Assembly: GCA_949746255.1 (NCBI GenBank)
Contig: CATKAP010000223.1
Coordinates: forward strand, 1 to 34,117
DNA length: 34,117 bases
Origin: an uncultured bacterium
GTDB lineage: Bacteria > Bacillota > Clostridia > Christensenellales > Borkfalkiaceae
Direction: 5' to 3'
The notes beneath the pieces were generated by a model. The model searched no databases and was not told where the DNA came from. It saw only the letters and a list, made by a program, of their open reading frames with translations. The position numbers and the translations under genes were made by a program. Positions 26,607 to 34,117 of this stretch are shown here, piece after piece; the first letter of the stretch is position 1, and every line of letters begins with the position of its first letter.

Positions 26607-27536
26607 ATGGCAAACGAAAGTAAATTCGTAAAGGCTTATTGCGAAAGAACGGGGCAGTTTTTCGCTCTTGAAATTAAAAAGTTTATGTTTTCGTGGAAAG
26701 TTGTAAACGTAACGCATTTAACTTCAACCGAAGCCAAACTTACCGCAACGGAAGTCGAGCAAAAGCAATTTGAAACGAATTCTAATTTATTGCCGTGTTT
26801 TAAGTGCGGTTCGCGCAAAGTGGGCGGATGTTCTTGTGCGAAGCGCGTAACCAACTGTTCGCGCGGCATGAAGTATAATTTTATGTGCACTTATTGCGAC
26901 AGTCTTAAAATAGATTATTCTCTTCCCAGCGCGGCGGACGTAGGCGCGAGAGCGGGAGAGAAAGTTGTTTTATCGCAGGGACAGGAAGTTAAAATTCGTT
27001 TTTCGGACGACAGACCGTTAACCGAAATAATTGTAGGCGTAGGCTGGGATCCGGCTACGGGTGCAAACAATATGGACGTGGATTCTTCCGTTATAGTGCT
27101 TTCTCCCGACGGCGACGACCGTGATTTGGTGTACTTCGGCGCGAAGGAGCACGCTTCGGGATGCGTAATCCACCACGGCGATAATCTTACAGGAGAAGGA
27201 AGCGGCCAGGGCGACGACGAAAATATAACCGTTCGGCTGAACAAAGTTCCTCAGAACAGAGACAGGCTTGTTTTCGTTCTCAATATTTACGATTGCGTAG
27301 ATCGCGGACAAACGCTCGGAAAAGTTAAAAATCTGTACATAAGACTTTACGACCCCGTATCGAAAAAAGCGCTTATAGAGTACCGCGTAACGGGAAATAT
27401 GCAAAACGATACGGCGTTGGTTATCGGTATGGCTTTCAGAAAAGCGGGCGGTTGGAGTTTTAAAGCGATAGGCAGAAGTTTGCGTTGCGACGACGTGCAG
27501 GATTTGACAGAAGTTTGTACGCGCTATCTCGATTGA
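26607..27536 (+). CDS. TerD-family protein with Cys-rich N-terminal domain
   Basis: 309 aa; TerD core VGVGWDPATGANNMDVDSSVIVL...SGCVIHHGDNLTGEGSGQGDDENITVRLNKVP; N-terminal CFKCGSRKVGGCSC...CSRGMKYNFMCTYC. Confidence 0.93.
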   Translation: MANESKFVKAYCERTGQFFALEIKKFMFSWKVVNVTHLTSTEAKLTATEVEQKQFETNSNLLPCFKCGSRKVGGCSCAKRVTNCSRGMKYNFMCTYCDSLKIDYSLPSAADVGARAGEKVVLSQGQEVKIRFSDDRPLTEIIVGVGWDPATGANNMDVDSSVIVLSPDGDDRDLVYFGAKEHASGCVIHHGDNLTGEGSGQGDDENITVRLNKVPQNRDRLVFVLNIYDCVDRGQTLGKVKNLYIRLYDPVSKKALIEYRVTGNMQNDTALVIGMAFRKAGGWSFKAIGRSLRCDDVQDLTEVCTRYLD

Positions 27537-27547
27537 GGAGTTTGTTG

Positions 27548-29659
27548 ATGTTTCGTAAAATAAAGGAATTTTTCAGCATACAGCTTTCCAAGCATCCGGG
27601 CAGAGTAGTCCTTACCGCGATATTGCTTTTAAACGTTGTTTTTTTGATTGTTTCGGCGGCCGTCATTGACGCGCTTGCTTTAAACGGTACTGAAGAAATG
27701 AGTTTTTGGCACGCTGCGTTTTATACCGTTACAATGATTTTGGACGCGGGCTGTATTTCGTTTGTCATAGAGGATATCGGCACTGCGGGAGTGGCTCTTG
27801 TAATAATATGTTTGATAATTATTATGGTCGGTATGGTTTTGTTTACCGGCGCTGTTATAGGTTATTTAACCAACTATATATCGGGATTTATAGATAAAGC
27901 CAACGTCGGTACGCATAAACTTGTGCTTTCCGGTCACGTTGTTGTATTAAACTGGAATACGCGCGCTTCGGAAATAGTTAACGATTTGCTTTATTGCGAC
28001 GCCCGTCAAAAGGTTGTAATACTTGTGAGCGCAGGAAAAGAGGTTATAGAAAAGGAATTGCAGGAACGCCTTTCAGATACTGTCGTGCAGGAAAATTCCG
28101 AAGTAAAGCGCGCTGCGGCAAAGTTGCCGGCAATACAAAGACCTTTATACAAATTCCGTCACAGGTTTACAAATAAACTTACAGTGTTGGTGCGTGAAGG
28201 CGATACTTTTTCTACAAAACAGTTAAACGATATTTCAATCAAACACGCAAAAACGATAATCATACTCGGCAACGACGTAAATAATACCGTATGTAAATAT
28301 GAGCATTCGTCTAAATCTGCGGAACGTGAACGCGGCAATCCTCAAAGTCTTAAAGCTTTGATGCAGGTTTCGGATATAACAGGTTCGGCTTCTTCCGACG
28401 ACAATCAGAAAATAGTTGTGGAAGTAGAGGACGAATGGACTTACGGGCTAGTTAGAAAAATTATAGAAAACAAGCGCGTTGAAGGCAAATGTAATATAAT
28501 ACCCGTTGGCGTAAATAAAATTCTGGGAACTCTTCTCGCTCAGTTTTCTCTTATGCCGGAGCTTAATTTGGCGTACAGAGAATTGTTTTCCAACAAGGGC
28601 GCGACTTTTTACTGTAAACCCTATAATGGAAAAGACGAAGCGAAATTTACCCGCGAATATTTTGAAAATCATATTTGTTCCCTGCCGCTTGCGTTGATGG
28701 AGCAGAACGGAAAAACCTGCGCGTTCTATTCGGCTAATTCCGAAAAAGACGATTTAAAACTTTGCGAAAGTTATAAAACCGATTTTAAAGTAAAAGTTAA
28801 TCATAATTACCGTTTCGAGCAGAAAAACGTAATTATTCTCGGTCATAATAGCAAAATAAAGGATATTATGGAGGGTTTCAATAATTTCCGAGGCGAATGG
28901 AACTATAAAGACGGTCGTGAAATTATGAACGTGCTCGTAATAGACGATAAAAAACATCTTGAAAAGATGAACTTTTACGCCGATTATTCTTACGTTAAGG
29001 AAGCTGTGGAGGCAGACGTCTACGATAAAGATATAATTTGCGAAACAATCGAGCGTTTTGTTGACGGAAATTCGGGTGATACCAGCGTGCTAATTCTGTC
29101 TGACGACGCCGTTTTGAACGAACAAATCGACGCGGGCGCAATTACGTACCTGATATATGTAAGAGATATTATCAATAAAAAGAAAGCCGCCGACCCGGAT
29201 TTCGACGAATATAAAATAGACGTGGTTGTGGAAATTTTAAATCCCAAGCATTACGATATTATTAAAAGTTACAGTGTAAACAACGTTGTTATAAGTAACC
29301 GCTACATAAGTAAAATGCTTACTCAGCTCGGTGAAAAGGACGAACTTTTCGGTTTTTACGACGATATTTTAACTTATGATTCGGCGGAGGCGGAAGAGCA
29401 GGAGAGTAAAGAAATTTATATAAAAGCGGCGGGAAGATTTTTCGAAGAAATACCCGAGCCTTGTACTGCGGCGGAACTTATACGCGCGGTATACTCGGCT
29501 TCAACGGCTTCCGAACTCCCCGAAAATTTAAAAAATCATACGATTGTTTTGGGATATGTAAGCAAAGACGGAAAGATGACTTTGTTTTCGGGCAACCAAA
29601 CGAAAACGGAAGTGGCTTTGAAAGAAACGGATAAATTGATAGTTTTCAGCAGTCATTAA
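27548..29659 (+). CDS. CASTOR/POLLUX-like ion channel (tandem RCK/NAD-binding-like domains)
   Basis: 703 aa from ATG 27548 with RBS GAGGAG; two TMs flanking pore-like region FWHAAFYTVTMILDAGC; then SGHVVVLNWNTRASEIVNDLL and a second NVIILGHNSKIKDIMEGFNNF nucleotide-binding-like domain. Confidence 0.8.
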   Translation: MFRKIKEFFSIQLSKHPGRVVLTAILLLNVVFLIVSAAVIDALALNGTEEMSFWHAAFYTVTMILDAGCISFVIEDIGTAGVALVIICLIIIMVGMVLFTGAVIGYLTNYISGFIDKANVGTHKLVLSGHVVVLNWNTRASEIVNDLLYCDARQKVVILVSAGKEVIEKELQERLSDTVVQENSEVKRAAAKLPAIQRPLYKFRHRFTNKLTVLVREGDTFSTKQLNDISIKHAKTIIILGNDVNNTVCKYEHSSKSAERERGNPQSLKALMQVSDITGSASSDDNQKIVVEVEDEWTYGLVRKIIENKRVEGKCNIIPVGVNKILGTLLAQFSLMPELNLAYRELFSNKGATFYCKPYNGKDEAKFTREYFENHICSLPLALMEQNGKTCAFYSANSEKDDLKLCESYKTDFKVKVNHNYRFEQKNVIILGHNSKIKDIMEGFNNFRGEWNYKDGREIMNVLVIDDKKHLEKMNFYADYSYVKEAVEADVYDKDIICETIERFVDGNSGDTSVLILSDDAVLNEQIDAGAITYLIYVRDIINKKKAADPDFDEYKIDVVVEILNPKHYDIIKSYSVNNVVISNRYISKMLTQLGEKDELFGFYDDILTYDSAEAEEQESKEIYIKAAGRFFEEIPEPCTAAELIRAVYSASTASELPENLKNHTIVLGYVSKDGKMTLFSGNQTKTEVALKETDKLIVFSSH

Positions 29660-29671
29660 ATTAATTTTGCG

Positions 29672-29704
29672 GCGCGGTCGTTTTAAAATGGCCGCGCTTT
29701 TTTT
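29672..29704 (+). terminator. Intrinsic terminator at end of the operon
   Basis: gcgcggtc gttttaaaat ggccgcgc followed by ttttttt. Confidence 0.85.
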
Positions 29705-29776
29705 ATTTGATATTAATCCGTATTGACTTTAAAAATTTTCGGTGTTATAATTTTATTCGGAGAGAGGTTACAGATA

Positions 29777-31810
29777 ATGCTCAATACGGAAGCGCTCTTT
29801 TCGGATGAAACGGAAAGTTACAAACAGCCTTACGAGCCGGATGCGGGCGATAACGTAACGCTCAAATTGAGAACGCTTAAAGGAGACGTTCTCAAAGCTT
29901 ACGCCGTAATAAACGGCAGAAAGCGCGTTATGAAAAAATTTGCAACGCAAGGCGCGTTTGATTATTACAAAACGGAATTTATATGCGGAGAAAAAACTGT
30001 CCGCTATTATTTTGTCGTATCCGACGAAGACGATATAAAGTTTGTAAACCGTTTGGGCGCTACGGACGAGAATGCAAAACAATATCATTTTAGTTTCGTA
30101 CCCGGGTTCAAAGTGCCAGATTGGAGTAAAGGCGCCGTCTATTATCAAATCTTCCCCGACCGTTTTTGCAACGGAAATCCTAAAAACGACGTGCAAAACA
30201 ACGAATATTTTTATACGAGCGGGCATGTAAAAAGAATTGAAGCATGGGATAAATTTCCTGACGCGCTTGATGTGAACAATTTTTACGGCGGAGATTTACA
30301 GGGCGTTATGCGTAAGCTTGATTATTTGCAGCGCCTCGGCGTGGAAGTAATATATTTCAATCCGCTTTTTGTTTCCCCTTCCAACCATAAGTATGATACT
30401 CAGGATTATGATTATATCGACCCTCATCTTGCGGTAATAGAGGAAGATTGCAATCATGAAATGCAATTTTGGGAAAAGCATAACGGCTTCGCGCCAAAAT
30501 ATATAAAGCGTACCGTTTCCAAAAAAAATTTGGAAGCAAGCAATTTGTATTTTGCGGAAATGGTAGAAGAAATTCACCGCCGCGGTATGCGGGTTGTCGT
30601 TGACGGAGTGTTTAATCATTGCGGTTCTTTTAATAAGTGGTTGGACAGGGAAGGCGTTTATTTAAATAAAGACAACTATGCTTTGGGGGCCTGGCAGTCT
30701 TTGGAAAGCCCCTACAGAAAATATTTCAGATTCAAACATCCTTCGGAAGTAAAAAGTTCATATGAAGGTTGGTGGAATTTTGAAACCTTGCCTAAACTTG
30801 ATTACGAAAATTGCGGGGAACTCGAAGAATATATACTTTCAACGGGAGCGAAATGGGTTTCCGCGCCCTATTTCGCCGACGGCTGGCGTTTGGACGTAGC
30901 GGCGGATTTGGGGCATTCGTTAAAATATAATCATATATTTTGGCAAAAGTTTCGCGAACGGGTGCGTAAAGCCAATCCCGACGCCGTTATTTTCGCCGAA
31001 CATTACGGTTCGCCCGAGAGCTGGTTTAACGGTAAAGAATGGGATACGGTTATGAACTACGACGCGTTTATGGAGCCGGTTACATGGTTTCTGACCGGTA
31101 TGGAAAAACATAGCCGTGTTTTCGACGAAAGCCGCCTTGGAGACGGAAAAAGATTTTTTGCCGATATGTCGGAAAATATGAGTAAATTTCCCCGTCCTTC
31201 GCTGGATTCGGCTTTAAATCAGCTTTCCAATCACGACCATTCCCGTTTTCTTACGCGAACCAACCGTACGGAAGGTACAACGGCTACCCGCGGACCGGAC
31301 GCGGCGGGTTACGGAATAAATAAAAATATTATGCGTTTGGCGGTGCTTGTGCAGTTTACGTGGGTAGGTTCTCCCGGTATTTATTACGGCGACGAAGCCG
31401 GTCAGGTAGGTTGGACGGACCCGGACAGCAGGCGGACTTATCCGTGGGGCAAAGAGGATAATTCTTTAATTAATTACCACAGAGCCGTCGCTGAGTTGAG
31501 GAAAGAAATAAACTGCCTTAAACTAGGCAGTATAAAGCCGCTTTGCGCGGGAAACGGATATATAGTTTACGGGAGATTCAACGAAACCGATTGCGCGGTT
31601 ATAGCGGTTAATTGTTCCGACGGTGAAATTTCGTTGAATATTCCGGTTTGGGAATTGGGTGTTCCCTGCGACGGCGTAAATTTAGAAATGGTGTTTTCGA
31701 GCGTTGCGGGAGAATATTCGGACAGTCAAAATTTTGAAGTCCGTCACGGCAGAATACTTGTTACGCTCAAAGCCGAAAGCGGATTTGTATTGTATTATAA
31801 TTATAATTAA
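29777..31810 (+). CDS. GH13 alpha-amylase-family hydrolase (neopullulanase/cyclomaltodextrinase-like)
   Basis: GAVYYQIFPDRFCNGNPKND, VEVIYFNPLFVSPSNHKYDTQDY, VVVDGVFNHCG, DGWRLDVAADLG, VIFAEHYG, LSNHDHSRFLTR. Start set at ATG 29777 (RBS GGAGAGAGG), not ORF-track 29723. Confidence 0.92.
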   Translation: MLNTEALFSDETESYKQPYEPDAGDNVTLKLRTLKGDVLKAYAVINGRKRVMKKFATQGAFDYYKTEFICGEKTVRYYFVVSDEDDIKFVNRLGATDENAKQYHFSFVPGFKVPDWSKGAVYYQIFPDRFCNGNPKNDVQNNEYFYTSGHVKRIEAWDKFPDALDVNNFYGGDLQGVMRKLDYLQRLGVEVIYFNPLFVSPSNHKYDTQDYDYIDPHLAVIEEDCNHEMQFWEKHNGFAPKYIKRTVSKKNLEASNLYFAEMVEEIHRRGMRVVVDGVFNHCGSFNKWLDREGVYLNKDNYALGAWQSLESPYRKYFRFKHPSEVKSSYEGWWNFETLPKLDYENCGELEEYILSTGAKWVSAPYFADGWRLDVAADLGHSLKYNHIFWQKFRERVRKANPDAVIFAEHYGSPESWFNGKEWDTVMNYDAFMEPVTWFLTGMEKHSRVFDESRLGDGKRFFADMSENMSKFPRPSLDSALNQLSNHDHSRFLTRTNRTEGTTATRGPDAAGYGINKNIMRLAVLVQFTWVGSPGIYYGDEAGQVGWTDPDSRRTYPWGKEDNSLINYHRAVAELRKEINCLKLGSIKPLCAGNGYIVYGRFNETDCAVIAVNCSDGEISLNIPVWELGVPCDGVNLEMVFSSVAGEYSDSQNFEVRHGRILVTLKAESGFVLYYNYN

Positions 31811-31820
31811 GGGGAAGACA

Positions 31821-33812
31821 ATGGAAAGATTTTTCGGAGAACTGGATACTTATCTTTTTCACCACGGCACACATTACGAACTCTACAACAAAATGGGCGC
31901 GCATATCCGAGAAGTTGACGGCGTGCGAGGCGTACAGTTTGTTTTATGGGCGCCTAACGCAAGGGCTGTTTGCGTGCTTTCGGACGGTAACGGTTGGACT
32001 CCGTGGCGCGATATAATGGAGAAAAAGGACGACAGTATTTGGGAACTGTTTGTTCCCGGCATGTGCGAAGGCGTTAAATATAAATTTCTCGTAGTTCGCT
32101 CCGACGGGGGCGAAATTATGAAAATCGACCCGTATGCTTTCCGTTCCGAACTTCGTCCCGCAAACGCTTCCGTTGTGGCAAACCTCGATAATTATGTTTG
32201 GGGCGATAAAAAGTGGAGGGCGCAAAAGCATAAGGAAAACTTTCTCGAAAAACCTATGGCTGTTTACGAAGTACATCTCGGCAGTTGGAAAAAAGACCTT
32301 TCCAAGTGGGACGAGGACCAATATTTCGACTACCGCCGCCTTGCGCACGAACTGTGCGATTACGTTAAATATATGGGTTATACCCATGTGGAATTAATGG
32401 GTATATGCGAGTATCCGTTCGATCCGAGTTGGGGATATCAGGTTACGGGGTATTTTTCCCCGACCTCGCGCTACGGCTCGCCCGAAGATTTTATGTATTT
32501 TGTCGACCATATGCACAAAAACGGCATAGGAGTTATTTTGGATTGGGTGCCCGCTCATTTTCCTAAGGACGTTTGGGGGCTTGCAAATTTTGACGGGACT
32601 CCGCTTTACGAATACGCCGATTCTCTCAGAGCTGAATATCCGGAATGGGGAACAAAGGCGTTCGATTTAGGTAAAAAAGAAGTTTCCAACTTTTTAATAG
32701 CTTCTGCGTTTTTCTGGGTGGAAAAATACCATATAGACGCGCTCCGGGTTGACGCGGTTGCGGCAATGCTGTACAACAGTTTCGGCAGACAGAATTGGCG
32801 CCCCAATATGTACGGCGGTAACGAGAATCTTGAAAGCTTTGAGTTTTTCCGCCACTTAAACAGCGTTCTGCGCCAAAAGACCGACGCTTTTATGATTGCC
32901 GAGGATAGCTCCATTATAGAGGGTATTACCAAACCGGCCAAAAAGGGCGGCTTCGGCTTCGGGTTAAAGTGGAATATGGGCTGGATGAACGACAGTATAC
33001 GCTACTACAACACCGACCCCATATTCAGACCGTATCACCACGGATTAATGACGCATACTTTCGAGTATGCCTTCAATGAAAATTATATGCTTGTTCTCTC
33101 GCACGACGAAGTGGTTTACGGTAAGGGCAGCATGATAAACAAGTTCCCCGGAAATTTGCAGGATAAATTCGGAAGTCTGAAAACTTGTTATACGATGCTT
33201 ATGGGGCATCCAGGCAAAAAGCTTTTGTTTATGGGGCAGGACTTCGCGCAGGAAAGAGAGTGGAACTTCAAAACGGGATTGGATTGGTTTTTGTGCGACG
33301 ACGAAGGGCACCGCGATGTTATGAATTGCTACCGCACGCTTTTGCATATTTACGCCTCGCACCCCGTTTTATACAACGACTGCGGCGGACCTTCTACGTT
33401 CGAGTGGGTTCAGAGCGGCGATTATAACCGCAACATATTCTCTTTTATTCGCCGTAACCCGTGGAATTACAATTCCGCGCTGCTGTTCGTATGCAATTTC
33501 GCGCCCGTGGATAGGTGGGATATGGGCGTGGGCGCGCCGGTGGACGGTGTTTACAAACGTATATTTTCTACATATCCCGACGGAAATCCTCTTGAAATAG
33601 AGGCTAAGGAGGAGCTTTGCGACGGAAGAAAATACAAGCTTACCTTCGATTTGCGCCCTTTCGAATCCGTTATTTTCGAAATACCTTTTCATGAAAGCAC
33701 GGAAGAGGAGATAAAGGCGGAAAAGAGCGCTAAATCCAAAGCAAAACGCGCGCATACCGCGGCTAAAAACGATAAATCGCATATTCCTCAGGCGGATAAA
33801 AACAAGGTTTAA
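31821..33812 (+). CDS. glgB: 1,4-alpha-glucan branching enzyme
   Basis: VQFVLWAPNARAVCVLSDGNGW, YEVHLGSWKK, THVELMGICEYPFDPSWGYQVTGYFSPTSRYGSPEDF, VILDWVPAHFP, ALRVDAVAAMLY, MIAEDSS, LVLSHDEVVYGKGSM. Start set at ATG 31821 (RBS GGGGAAG). Confidence 0.95.
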   Translation: MERFFGELDTYLFHHGTHYELYNKMGAHIREVDGVRGVQFVLWAPNARAVCVLSDGNGWTPWRDIMEKKDDSIWELFVPGMCEGVKYKFLVVRSDGGEIMKIDPYAFRSELRPANASVVANLDNYVWGDKKWRAQKHKENFLEKPMAVYEVHLGSWKKDLSKWDEDQYFDYRRLAHELCDYVKYMGYTHVELMGICEYPFDPSWGYQVTGYFSPTSRYGSPEDFMYFVDHMHKNGIGVILDWVPAHFPKDVWGLANFDGTPLYEYADSLRAEYPEWGTKAFDLGKKEVSNFLIASAFFWVEKYHIDALRVDAVAAMLYNSFGRQNWRPNMYGGNENLESFEFFRHLNSVLRQKTDAFMIAEDSSIIEGITKPAKKGGFGFGLKWNMGWMNDSIRYYNTDPIFRPYHHGLMTHTFEYAFNENYMLVLSHDEVVYGKGSMINKFPGNLQDKFGSLKTCYTMLMGHPGKKLLFMGQDFAQEREWNFKTGLDWFLCDDEGHRDVMNCYRTLLHIYASHPVLYNDCGGPSTFEWVQSGDYNRNIFSFIRRNPWNYNSALLFVCNFAPVDRWDMGVGAPVDGVYKRIFSTYPDGNPLEIEAKEELCDGRKYKLTFDLRPFESVIFEIPFHESTEEEIKAEKSAKSKAKRAHTAAKNDKSHIPQADKNKV

Positions 33813-33815
33813 TTA

Positions 33816-34115
33816 ATGATAAAAGATTTACAGGAAAAAATTTTAAAATTAAAAAATGAAAAGGATGTCTGTATACTTGCTCACAGCTATATGTCCGAAG
33901 AAATTTGCGAGGTAGCCGATTTTACGGGCGATAGCTTTGCGCTTTCGGTGAAGGCGCAAGCCGTTCCGCAAAACACGGTAATTATGTGCGGCGTACGCTT
34001 TATGGCGGAAACGGTTAAAATGCTTTCTCCGCAAAAAAAAGTGTTGCTTGCAAATTCCGCGGCGGGTTGCCCTATGGGGGAGCAGTTTGACAGAGAAGAT
34101 ATTTTTCAGGTTTAA
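33816..34115 (+). pseudogene. nadA: Quinolinate synthase N-terminal portion; in-frame stop at window edge (truncation, frameshift, or sequence error)
   Basis: LAHSYMSEEICEVADFTGDSFALSVKA, VIMCGVRFMAETVKMLSPQKKVLLANSAAGCPMGEQF match NadA; reads cag gtt taa at 34107-34115, about a third of normal NadA length. Confidence 0.6.
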
Positions 34116-34117
34116 AA

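Noticed and set aside
1-34117. CRISPR array, transposase, integrase or prophage signals
   Set aside because: No regularly spaced direct repeats and no transposase/integrase/phage structural motifs noticed; the tRNA at the edge has no adjacent integrase in this window.

Overview
This window looks like chromosomal DNA from a low-to-moderate GC bacterium, probably Clostridia/Bacillota (taxonomy is inference from gene style only). Flanking content is mostly recognisable housekeeping: tRNA-Ala(GGC); an AEC permease; a CaCA Na+/Ca2+-type antiporter plus Na/Pi symporter operon behind a convincing yybP-ykoY (Mn2+) riboswitch with an overlapping terminator; a WYL regulator plus CotH-like lipoprotein; an SsuABC/TauABC/ThiXYZ-type ABC importer; valS; an MBL-fold hydrolase; two tandem YitT proteins; two GH13 genes including glgB; and the start of nadA, which hits a stop at the window edge. 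The standout is a co-directional ~13-kb block (about 16475-29705) with a consensus sigma70-type promoter at one end and an intrinsic terminator at the other. In order it encodes a giant Clp-like AAA+ / middle domain / FtsH-like AAA+ / M41 protease fusion without obvious TM helices, a small acidic YbjN-like protein, a vWA protein, a PP2C phosphatase with a long coiled-coil tail, a Ser/Thr kinase with three C-terminal repeats, two small membrane proteins, a RanBP2-zinc-finger/LRR/TM protein, a TerD protein with a Cys-rich N-terminus, and a CASTOR/POLLUX-like ion channel. The vWA+PP2C+kinase part matches the TerY-P triad known from ter-type stress/defence systems. The coupling to a Clp-FtsH fusion protease and a ligand-gated-type channel looks like a distinct, possibly undescribed signalling-proteolysis-ion-flux system. 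All function statements come from reading motifs by eye; no database search was run.
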